Below, piece by piece: positions 26,783 through 33,652 of a DNA stretch of 64,000 nucleotides. Source of the DNA: Rhodococcus qingshengii (GTDB lineage Bacteria > Actinomycetota > Actinomycetes > Mycobacteriales > Mycobacteriaceae). Position numbers and translations under genes: made by a program. Under the pieces are notes generated by a model. It was not told where the DNA came from, ran no database searches, and saw nothing but the letters and a program-made list of their open reading frames with translations. The stretch's first letter is position 1. Every line of letters starts with the position of its first letter. The stretch lies in NCBI RefSeq assembly GCF_021025955.1, contig NZ_JAJNCL010000012.1, positions 62,001 to 126,000 on the forward strand, in the 5' to 3' direction.

Positions 26783-28195
26783 TCAGCGAATCACGTACGG
26801 CGAAATCGAACTCCGGTGCTCGCTGATATCGAGGTCTTTACCCAACGGGGGGAAGGCACGCTGCGGACAGTTGAGGCGTTCGCAGACGCGGCAGCCCGAG
26901 CCGATCGGCGTTCCCGGATTCGACTCGTCCAGATCCAGACCGTCGCTGTAGACGAGTCGGTGGGCGTGTCGAATCTCGCATCCCAATCCGATGGCGAAGA
27001 TCTTTGCGGGCTGTCCGTATCGAGCCGCTCGACGTTCGACCGTGCGCGCAACCCAGAGGTATCGGCGGCCGTCGGGCATCTGCGCGATCTGGGGCATGAT
27101 CTTGCCCGGATATGAGAACGTTTCGTAGACGTTCCACAGCGGGCACGTACCGCCGCTGGTGGAGAAGTGGAATCCGGTGGCGGACTGACGCTTCGACATG
27201 TTTCCGGCACGGTCGACACGTACGAACATGAAGGGGACCCCGCGAAGTTTGGGGCGCTGCAGGGTCGAGAGGCGGTGACAGATCGTTTCGTAGCTCGCGG
27301 AATAGAAGGCAGACATGCGCTCGATGTCGTAGCGGAAGTCCTCGGCAACCTCGTGAAACTGGCTGTAGGGCAGCACGGTGGCCGCAGCGAAATAGTTGGC
27401 CAAGCCAAGCTTCGCCAGGGAGACCGATGCTTCGCTGGTGAAGTTTCCCTCGGCCACCAACGAGTCGAGCAGCTCGCCGTGTTCGAGGTACGCGAGTTCT
27501 GTCGCGAACTTGAAGACCTGTTGCCCGCCCGAGAGCCTTGCGGAGATTTCCAGCACCCTGGTGTCGGGGTCGTAGCGATGAAGTATGTTCTCGCCCAAGT
27601 CGACTCGTCGAACGATCTGCACGTCGTGGACGGACTCGAGACGTCTGGCGATCTCGCCGGCGACGTCGCCACGGTGAAAGCGCATTCGGGCGGTGAGTTC
27701 TTCGGCTGCGGTGTCGAGATCGTGGATGTAGTTCTGTCGCTGATAGAAGTAGTCGCGCACTTCCTCGTGTGGCATGGTGATCGAACCGCTGCCGCTGCCG
27801 TCCGAGAAGCGGTCTTCCGTGGCTGCGGCGAGCTGGGCCGTCGTGTTGCGGAAGCGGCGATGCATGTTGACCATCGCCTTGGCGAGGCCGGGGTGGGTGG
27901 AGACCATCTCCGCGATTTCGTGGGCGTCGGCGTCGATACCCATCTCCTGATCGAGGGCAACTTCACGCATTTCCGCGATCAGGCGTGTGTCGTCCTGCGG
28001 GGAGAAGAAGGTGGTGTCGACACCGAAGACTTCACTGATTCGCAGGAGGACCGGCACGGTGAGTGGCCGAACGTCGTGCTCGATCTGATTGAGATAGCTT
28101 GCCGAGATCTCCAGCGTCTTGGCCAGCGAAGCCTGACTCAACCCGCGCTCGGTCCGCAGTTGGCGGAGCCGGACACCGACAAAGGTTTTCGACAT
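26783..28195 (-). CDS. ramB: RamB-type regulator of acetate/glyoxylate metabolism
   Basis: This 470-residue protein has an N-terminal XRE HTH at about 8-62 (RLRQLRTERGLSQASLAKTL), a long ScfR/IrrE-like middle domain, and a C-terminal Cys cluster GCRVCERLNC. This is the RamB architecture (M. tuberculosis Rv0465c, C. glutamicum RamB), which controls isocitrate lyase and related acetate genes in response to acyl-CoA status. The ATG at 28195 starts at MSKTFVGVRL; the longer frame has no support. aceA lies 3 kb away, and a CTTTGC box upstream suggests autoregulation. Confidence 0.92.
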   Translation of the reverse strand: MSKTFVGVRLRQLRTERGLSQASLAKTLEISASYLNQIEHDVRPLTVPVLLRISEVFGVDTTFFSPQDDTRLIAEMREVALDQEMGIDADAHEIAEMVSTHPGLAKAMVNMHRRFRNTTAQLAAATEDRFSDGSGSGSITMPHEEVRDYFYQRQNYIHDLDTAAEELTARMRFHRGDVAGEIARRLESVHDVQIVRRVDLGENILHRYDPDTRVLEISARLSGGQQVFKFATELAYLEHGELLDSLVAEGNFTSEASVSLAKLGLANYFAAATVLPYSQFHEVAEDFRYDIERMSAFYSASYETICHRLSTLQRPKLRGVPFMFVRVDRAGNMSKRQSATGFHFSTSGGTCPLWNVYETFSYPGKIMPQIAQMPDGRRYLWVARTVERRAARYGQPAKIFAIGLGCEIRHAHRLVYSDGLDLDESNPGTPIGSGCRVCERLNCPQRAFPPLGKDLDISEHRSSISPYVIR

Positions 28196-28223
28196 TTTCC
28201 CAGGATACGAGCGACGGTCCGGC

Positions 28224-28233
28224 TTCGCAAAGG
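28224..28233. promoter_or_regulatory. RamB-like box upstream of ramB
   Basis: TTCGCAAAGG (minus strand CCTTTGCGAA) lies 29 bp before the ramB ATG. It shares the CTTTGC core of the RamB consensus known from Corynebacterium (ACTTTGCAAA, from memory). RamB autoregulation is described in relatives. Confidence 0.35.
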
Positions 28234-28265
28234 TGGGTTCGCAGTCTTCGCACAGGGGCTCCGCC

Positions 28266-28311
28266 CCCGTGAGTGGTTGAGGAGCCTTGGCACTCCCTAA
28301 CCACTCACGGG
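28266..28311 (-). terminator. Strong hairpin 3' of fmdA
   Basis: A 13-bp perfect inverted repeat (CCCGTGAGTGGTT and AACCACTCACGGG, with a 20-nt loop) begins 9 bp after the fmdA stop. There is no clear U-tract. It probably ends the fmdB-fmdA transcript before the ramB promoter. Confidence 0.6.
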
Positions 28312-28319
28312 CCGAAGGC

Positions 28320-29579
28320 TTAGACCCTGTTCTCCGAACGAGGGGCGCCGATTCCGGGATCGATCTGGAACGGTCCGCTCGACGACGGTGCGAGCGGGAA
28401 GTCGAAGATCGCGGTCGGGAGATACACCGTCGAACACGAGTTGGGGATATCCACGACACCCGACAGACGGCCCTCGATCGGTGCCGCACCGAGTAGCAGG
28501 TACGCCTGCTCTGGCGCGTACCCGAATTTGGTCAGGTACTCGATCGCGTGCAGGCACGCACGCTGGTACGACAGATGTGAATCCAGGTACTTCTGCTCGC
28601 CGTCCAACGTGACGGACGTGCCCGAGAATGCAAGCCACTCGGAATACTGCGGATCCGTGTTGCCCGGCATGAAGATGGCGTTCTCGGAAACACCGTAGGT
28701 ATCCATTCCACCCTTGATGATGTCCACACGAAGATCGATGAAGCCGCCCATCTCGATGGCACCGCAGAAAGTGATCTCACCGTCGCCCTGAGAGAAGTGA
28801 AGATCGCCGACCGACAGATTCGCACCGTCCACGAACACCGGATAGAAGATTCGGCTGCCCTTGGTGAGGTTCTTGATGTCCTGATTTCCGCCGTTCTCGC
28901 GCGGGGGAGCGGTGCGAGCCGCCTCGCCGGCCACGCGTGTGTACTCGTCACCGGTCAAGGTTCCCAGAACGGCATCGCGGGGCTCAGGCGGAAGCGCAAG
29001 CGGGGGAACCCGATTGGGGTCGGTGGCAATCAAGGCACCCTCGCGGGCATTCCACTTGGCGAGCAAGGCTGCCGACGGAGCCGTGCCCATGAGTCCTGGG
29101 TGGACGATGCCTGTGAACGAGACGTGCGGAATGTGACGTGACGTCGCCGTTTGTCCGGAGAAATCCCAGACAGCCTTGTACGCGTCGGGGAACTGTTCTG
29201 TGAGGAAGCCGCCGCCGTTGTTCCGGGGGAAGATGCCTGTGTACCCCCAGCCTTGGCCGGCCAACGGACCAGAATCCTCTTGGGGGATAGGACCGATATC
29301 CAAGATGTCGACGATCAGCAGGTCGCCGGGCTTCGCGCCTTCGACGGAAAAGGGGCCGGACAGCGTGTGGACCGTGGTCAGTGGCGCATTGAGAATGTCG
29401 TCGGCGGAGTCGTCGTTGTGGATTGCGCCGTCGAACCATTCGCGGCAATGGACACGAAACGCATCACCGGGTTTCACCGTCACCGCTGCCGGGATGTCCG
29501 GGTGCCACCGATTGTGGCCGACGATCGCCTGGTCGGTGAATTTCTTGGCGGAATCGAGTGGAAACAGCAGTTCAGGCAT
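28320..29579 (-). CDS. fmdA: Formamidase (acetamidase/formamidase family)
   Basis: This 419-residue enzyme hydrolyses formamide (possibly other short amides) to the acid and ammonia. Family signatures include PGDAFRVHCREWFDGAI, HPGLMGTAPS, FSQGDGEITFCGAIEMGG and YLLLGAAPIEGRLSGVVD. The ATG at 29579 has GAGGAG 5 bp upstream; a GTG at 29585 lies too close to that ribosome site. The fmdB gene is directly upstream, as in known fmd clusters. Together with the urt importer it supports an amide-nitrogen scavenging theme. Confidence 0.92.
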   Translation of the reverse strand: MPELLFPLDSAKKFTDQAIVGHNRWHPDIPAAVTVKPGDAFRVHCREWFDGAIHNDDSADDILNAPLTTVHTLSGPFSVEGAKPGDLLIVDILDIGPIPQEDSGPLAGQGWGYTGIFPRNNGGGFLTEQFPDAYKAVWDFSGQTATSRHIPHVSFTGIVHPGLMGTAPSAALLAKWNAREGALIATDPNRVPPLALPPEPRDAVLGTLTGDEYTRVAGEAARTAPPRENGGNQDIKNLTKGSRIFYPVFVDGANLSVGDLHFSQGDGEITFCGAIEMGGFIDLRVDIIKGGMDTYGVSENAIFMPGNTDPQYSEWLAFSGTSVTLDGEQKYLDSHLSYQRACLHAIEYLTKFGYAPEQAYLLLGAAPIEGRLSGVVDIPNSCSTVYLPTAIFDFPLAPSSSGPFQIDPGIGAPRSENRV

Positions 29580-29660
29580 ATGCACTCCTCATTCTCGAAG
29601 AAACGGAAAACTCGTGGCGGCAGGACTTTCGTGTCGGATCGTGACTCGCGGCGAGGGTGC

Positions 29661-29948
29661 TCAGGGGCGAGGCAGCTTGCGGTGCAACGGATTGGATGTG
29701 GTCGGGGCAGTTTTTCGGCCGCGGCCAGGTAGTGACCCACTGACCACGGCAGGCTCGTGAGCCGATCGAGCAGTGCTGTCCAGCAGACCCATCGCGGCCG
29801 ACGACGCGTGACTCAACCGGGGAGACGAGACCACCCGCTTGGACTCGAGACTGCACTGGGGGCAACTGATCGACTGGGGCACTTCGGCCATCGCGAACGA
29901 CCGCTCGAGTGGGCCGCAGCCGGTACAGCGAAACTCGTACAGGGGCAT
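29661..29948 (-). CDS. fmdB: FmdB-family zinc-ribbon protein
   Basis: This 95-residue protein starts MPLYEFRCTGCG and has a zinc ribbon of Cys8, Cys11, Cys29 and Cys32, followed by a low-complexity basic tail. FmdB is described as a putative regulator of formamidase expression in Methylophilus; the mechanism is unclear. It lies 81 bp upstream of fmdA on the same strand and probably shares its transcript. Confidence 0.88.
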   Translation of the reverse strand: MPLYEFRCTGCGPLERSFAMAEVPQSISCPQCSLESKRVVSSPRLSHASSAAMGLLDSTARSAHEPAVVSGSLPGRGRKTAPTTSNPLHRKLPRP

Positions 29949-30027
29949 GCGGTCACGCTATCGGAGGATCCGTCAGTGCGACACTGGAACGACAAGCGCC
30001 GGGTTGCTACCGCCGCAAGTGTGCACG

Positions 30028-30657
30028 TCAGCGGAGGTACACAACTGCGTTGTCTCCGCCGGTGCAGGTGACGATGCCGGAGGCCACCTTGCACGCCATC
30101 GTGTACTCCTTGCCGGTCACCGGACTACGTGCGGAAACCGTGCTGGATCGACCGGCGGCACCGGAGTTTCCGTAGGCGATCCGAACTGCCTCGGCAAACT
30201 CGCACGATGTCTTACCCCCGCTGGTCGCGGACTCCTTGTAACTTCCGGCAGGCTGCCCGCCGGGGCAGGCGGACGCGCCTGCCGGGAAGTTCGCGGCGCG
30301 TGTGGTCGTCGGGGATGTTGTGCTGGGAGCAGTTGTCGTGGCACCGGTGGTGCCGGGTGTGTTCGCGGCGGTGGTGGTGTGGGCGGCTCCACCGGCTGTT
30401 GAATTGGGGACGTCCTTCGGCCACAGAACCCATGCAAGCCCGCCGAAGAGAGCCAATACGGTGATGACACCGATGATCGATACCGGAATCACCCAGCCGG
30501 GTCGTCGTGGCGGCGGATTTCCACGTGGCGGACCAGGCGGGAATCCCTGCGGTGGGGGATAGGACTGCGGCGCGGCCCGGTATCCCAACTGCGGCGGTTG
30601 AGGCCCGGATTGCGACCATGCCTGGTTGTTCGGTGGCTGCTGATAGTTGTCCGGCAC
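30028..30657 (-). CDS. Pro-rich single-pass membrane protein, function unknown
   Basis: This 209-residue protein has a cytoplasmic Pro/Gln-rich N-terminus (1-53), one transmembrane helix at about 55-79, an extracytoplasmic Thr/Ala linker (85-122), and a small C-terminal domain with four Cys (CPGG, SCEF, MACKV, VTCTGG), likely two disulfides. I do not recognise a functional family; the layout is common in mycobacterial and rhodococcal envelope proteins. It is the first minus-strand gene upstream of fmdB, 79 bp away. Confidence 0.75.
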   Translation of the reverse strand: MPDNYQQPPNNQAWSQSGPQPPQLGYRAAPQSYPPPQGFPPGPPRGNPPPRRPGWVIPVSIIGVITVLALFGGLAWVLWPKDVPNSTAGGAAHTTTAANTPGTTGATTTAPSTTSPTTTRAANFPAGASACPGGQPAGSYKESATSGGKTSCEFAEAVRIAYGNSGAAGRSSTVSARSPVTGKEYTMACKVASGIVTCTGGDNAVVYLR

Positions 30658-30997
30658 AGCTTTATCGCCCGTTCAGTGGTGTCGAGGGCGTCGAACGACA
30701 AGTCATGGTTCGACAGCATATGGCCGGCGAACGTGTTGTCGGGGGCTTTGCGAGACCTCGATCTCGGGAAAGTGCTCGCGCGAATGCTGTTGCGACGAAG
30801 TGATTGCGGTCACTTGCGGGCAATGAAGTTGACTCCGAAGTAGCGGACAGGCCCGTTCCGTGCGCTGCGCGAACAGGCGTAATTCACTAGTGGCGAAGTT
30901 GAGTGCATTTCGTTCACAGCCTGCGGTTTCATTACTACTCGCCAGTACAGAACCTGTCCGAATGGGTAGTGCTCGCCGTGTAGAAATCTTCACAGAC

Positions 30998-31009
30998 TTA
31001 GCAAAGTGC
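30998..31009. promoter_or_regulatory. RamB-like box upstream of aceA
   Basis: TTAGCAAAGTGC reads GCACTTTGCTAA on the minus strand. It shares ACTTTGC and the trailing AA with the RamB consensus as known from Corynebacterium (from memory). It lies 162 bp before the aceA ATG. Confidence 0.45.
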
Positions 31010-31113
31010 GTTGAAAAGGTAGCGAAGATTGGCATTAGCAACAGGTAGACGGCACTTTTTCGATGTGCCATTCTCGGTAAGTACACAAGAAGGGCCTGGC
31101 AAGTATGTGAAGT

Positions 31114-31127
31114 AGTACGCACGTACT
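31114..31127. promoter_or_regulatory. 14-bp palindrome AGTACG-CA-CGTACT before aceA
   Basis: This perfect inverted repeat is centred about 50 bp before the aceA ATG and framed by GGCCTG and CAGGCC. It could be an operator for a second regulator or an RNA hairpin in the leader. The binding protein is unknown. Confidence 0.45.
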
Positions 31128-31171
31128 GCTCACAACAGGCCGGACCAGCAGATCAAAGAGATGGAGTCTTG

Positions 31172-32461
31172 ATGTCGACCACCGGCACCCCGAAGACCGC
31201 AGCTGAGCTCCAGCAGGATTGGGACACCAACCCTCGCTGGAAGGGCGTTACTCGTAACTACACGGCCGATCAGGTCGTCAAGCTCCAGGGCACCGTCGTC
31301 GAGGAGCAGACCCTCGCTCGTCGCGGATCCGAGATCCTGTGGGATCTCGTGAACAACGAGGACTACATCAACTCCCTCGGTGCACTTACCGGCAACATGG
31401 CTGTGCAGCAGGTTCGCGCCGGCCTGAAGGCCATCTACCTCTCCGGTTGGCAGGTTGCAGGCGACGCGAACCTCTCGGGCCACACGTACCCGGACCAGAG
31501 CCTCTACCCGGCCAACTCGGTTCCGACCGTCGTTCGTCGCATCAACAACGCACTGCTGCGCGCCGACGAGATCGCCAAGACCGAGGGTGACACCTCCGTC
31601 AGCAACTGGCTCGCTCCGATCGTTGCCGACGCCGAAGCCGGCTTCGGTGGCGCTCTCAACGCTTACGAGCTGCAGAAGGCCATGATCGGCGCCGGCGCTG
31701 CCGGTGTCCACTGGGAGGATCAGCTCGCTTCGGAGAAGAAGTGCGGCCACCTCGGTGGCAAGGTGCTCATCCCCACGCAGCAGCACATCCGCACCCTGAC
31801 CTCGGCTCGCCTGGCTTCCGACGTTGCGGACGTTCCGTCCGTCATCATCGCCCGCACCGACGCTGAGGCCGCAACCCTCATCACCTCCGACGTTGACGAG
31901 CGTGACCGCCCGTTCCTCGACGGAACCCGCACGGCTGAAGGCTTCTACGGCGTCAAGAACGGCATCGAGCCCTGCATCGCTCGCGCCAAGGCTTACGCAC
32001 CGTACGCAGACCTCATCTGGATGGAGACCGGCGTGCCGGATCTCGAGGTTGCAAAGAAGTTCGCCGAGTCCGTTCGCAGCGAATTCCCGGACCAGCTCCT
32101 GGCCTACAACTGCTCCCCTTCCTTCAACTGGAAGGCGCACCTGGACGACGCGACCATCGCGAAGTTCCAGAAGGAGCTCGGCGCAATGGGCTTCAAGTTC
32201 CAGTTCATCACGCTGGCCGGCTTCCACTCGCTCAACTACGGCATGTTCGACCTGGCCTACGGCTACGCCCGCGAAGGCATGACGGCATTCGTCGACCTGC
32301 AGGAGCGCGAGTTCAAGGCTGCTGAAGAGCGTGGCTTCACCGCCATCAAGCACCAGCGTGAGGTTGGCGCCGGCTACTTCGACACCATCGCCACCACCGT
32401 TGACCCCAACACCTCGACGGCAGCTCTCAAGGGCTCCACCGAAGAGGGCCAGTTCCACTAA
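31172..32461 (+). CDS. aceA: Isocitrate lyase
   Basis: This 429-residue enzyme splits isocitrate to glyoxylate and succinate, the entry to the glyoxylate shunt during growth on acetate or fatty acids. The catalytic motif KKCGHLGGK lies at 189-197 with Cys191, and the substrate-binding NCSPSFNWK stretch is present. The length matches the short actinobacterial Icl1 form. The ATG at 31172 is preferred to the adjacent TTG. Codon use is strongly biased to optimal codons, suggesting high expression. ramB lies 3 kb away and fadB2 follows. Confidence 0.97.
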   Translation: MSTTGTPKTAAELQQDWDTNPRWKGVTRNYTADQVVKLQGTVVEEQTLARRGSEILWDLVNNEDYINSLGALTGNMAVQQVRAGLKAIYLSGWQVAGDANLSGHTYPDQSLYPANSVPTVVRRINNALLRADEIAKTEGDTSVSNWLAPIVADAEAGFGGALNAYELQKAMIGAGAAGVHWEDQLASEKKCGHLGGKVLIPTQQHIRTLTSARLASDVADVPSVIIARTDAEAATLITSDVDERDRPFLDGTRTAEGFYGVKNGIEPCIARAKAYAPYADLIWMETGVPDLEVAKKFAESVRSEFPDQLLAYNCSPSFNWKAHLDDATIAKFQKELGAMGFKFQFITLAGFHSLNYGMFDLAYGYAREGMTAFVDLQEREFKAAEERGFTAIKHQREVGAGYFDTIATTVDPNTSTAALKGSTEEGQFH

Positions 32462-32477
32462 GAACTGACTTCGGGTG

Positions 32478-32507
32478 GGGGAGAGGCTCGGCTTCGGGTC
32501 TCTCCCC
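32478..32507 (+). terminator. Hairpin 3' of aceA
   Basis: GGGGAGAG and CTCTCCCC form an 8-bp stem with a 14-nt loop, 17 bp after the aceA stop. The U-tract is weak. It probably reduces read-through into fadB2. Confidence 0.6.
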
Positions 32508-32594
32508 TGCTTGTATCACCGATCTACTTTCTCTCGTCTTCAAGGCAGTTCCAATTGCGTCGGCCACCAGTGTCGACGCAGTTCGAAGTGCTTT

Positions 32595-32602
32595 CTTTGC
32601 AA
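32595..32602. promoter_or_regulatory. RamB-like box upstream of fadB2
   Basis: CTTTGCAA within TTCTTTGCAAC matches the RamB core. It lies 63 bp before the fadB2 start and touches the first copy of a 19-bp tandem repeat. Confidence 0.4.
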
Positions 32603-32635
32603 CACCTTGATCAGACTGCAACACCTTCACCAGAC
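32598..32635. repeat. 19-bp direct tandem repeat in the fadB2 leader
   Basis: TGCAACACCTT-GATC-AGAC (32598-32616) is followed immediately by TGCAACACCTT-CACC-AGAC (32617-32635), 17 of 19 bases identical. The repeat sits between the RamB-like box and the fadB2 ribosome site, so it may be part of the promoter. Confidence 0.6.
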
Positions 32636-32664
32636 AAACTCCACGAGACAAACAAGGAGCTGAC

Positions 32665-33561
32665 GTGACCAGCGAAAAAATTCAGCGCGTCGGCGTTATC
32701 GGCGCCGGAATCATGGGTGCCGGAATCGCCGAGGTGTGCGCCCGCGCACATGTCGATGTTCTGGTCTTCGAGCAGACTCGCGAGCTTGCAGCAGCCGGGC
32801 GTTCACGCATCCTGCGTTCGCTCGACCGCGGCGTGAGCAGCGGAAAGATCACAGAACGCGAGCGTGAGCAGGCCGCATGGCGTCTGCGTTTCACCTCCGA
32901 TCTGGGCGATTTCGCGGACCGCCAGCTCGTCGTGGAGGCCGTCGTCGAAGACGAGAAGATCAAGAGCGAAATCTTCGCCGAGCTCGACGCGGTCGTGACG
33001 GACCCGGATGCGGTTCTCGCGTCCAACACGTCGTCGATCCCGATCATGAAGCTCGGCATCTCGACCAAGCGTCCCGAGCGAGTCATCGGTATGCACTTCT
33101 TCAACCCGGTGCCGGTTCTGCCGCTCGTCGAATTGGTGACAACGCTCAAGACCAGTGCCTCCGTCTCGCAGCGCGCCGAGGCTTTTGCCAGCGACATCCT
33201 CGGCAAGCAGGTCGTCCGCAGTGCCGACCGCTCCGGCTTTGTCGTCAACGCGCTCCTCGTGCCGTACCTGCTCTCGGCGATCCGCATGGTCGAGTCGGGC
33301 TTCGCCACCAAGGAAGACATCGACAAGGCAACCGTTCTGGGCCTCGCGCACCCCATGGGTCCGCTGGCGCTGACCGACCTGGTCGGCCTCGACACCGTCA
33401 AGTCCATCGCCGACTCCATGTACGAAGAGTTCAAGGAGCCGCTGTACTCCGCTCCGCCGCTGCTCCTGCGTATGGTCGAAGCCGGATTGACCGGCAAGAA
33501 GTCCGGCGCGGGCTTCTACGAATACGCCGACAACGGTCGCTCCACCAAGCAGGCAAGCTAA
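32665..33561 (+). CDS. fadB2: 3-hydroxybutyryl-CoA dehydrogenase
   Basis: This 298-residue NAD(P)-dependent enzyme interconverts 3-hydroxybutyryl-CoA and acetoacetyl-CoA in short-chain fatty acid and butanoate metabolism. The Rossmann motif GVIGAGIMGAGIAE is at 10-23 and the catalytic-His stretch GMHFFNPVPVLPLVE is present; the C-terminal domain ends SGAGFYEYA. GTG at 32665 has AAGGAG upstream. Like M. tuberculosis FadB2 (Rv0468), it follows isocitrate lyase. Codon bias is high. Confidence 0.94.
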   Translation: MTSEKIQRVGVIGAGIMGAGIAEVCARAHVDVLVFEQTRELAAAGRSRILRSLDRGVSSGKITEREREQAAWRLRFTSDLGDFADRQLVVEAVVEDEKIKSEIFAELDAVVTDPDAVLASNTSSIPIMKLGISTKRPERVIGMHFFNPVPVLPLVELVTTLKTSASVSQRAEAFASDILGKQVVRSADRSGFVVNALLVPYLLSAIRMVESGFATKEDIDKATVLGLAHPMGPLALTDLVGLDTVKSIADSMYEEFKEPLYSAPPLLLRMVEAGLTGKKSGAGFYEYADNGRSTKQAS

Positions 33562-33571
33562 GGCCCAACGC

Positions 33572-33619
33572 CCCTGTGCGCCTTTCTGGTAGTTCCGGCT
33601 ACCACAAAGGCGCACAGGG
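33572..33619 (+). terminator. Very strong hairpin between fadB2 and metE-like gene
   Basis: There is a 14-bp perfect outer stem (CCCTGTGCGCCTTT and AAAGGCGCACAGGG) with an inner 5-bp stem (GGTAG and CTACC). It starts 10 bp after the fadB2 stop and ends 33 bp before the next ATG. It is probably a terminator of fadB2. Its position in the metE-like leader also allows an attenuator role, but no alternative structure is evident. Confidence 0.7.
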
Positions 33620-33652
33620 CGCTCGCGCCCCTCGGTTAGAAAGGTCGACCGC

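Larger units (their letters stand above)
30658..31171. promoter_or_regulatory. 514-bp non-coding region: aceA control region
   Basis: No credible gene is seen. The stretch is more AT-rich than its neighbours towards aceA and contains a RamB-like box (30998-31009), a 14-bp palindrome (31114-31127) and GGCCTG/CAGGCC arms flanking that palindrome. Its length fits a heavily regulated promoter for isocitrate lyase, with the promoter of the divergent Pro-rich protein at the left end. Confidence 0.6.

Noticed and set aside
31130-32458. Long open frame (442 codons) antisense to aceA
   Set aside because: It mirrors the aceA coding frame exactly, has no family features, and arises because optimal GC-rich codons leave no stops on the opposite strand.
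33450-33652. Cobalamin riboswitch upstream of the metE-like gene
   Set aside because: The gap is only 91 bp and is filled by a simple hairpin; no B12-box-like sequence was found.
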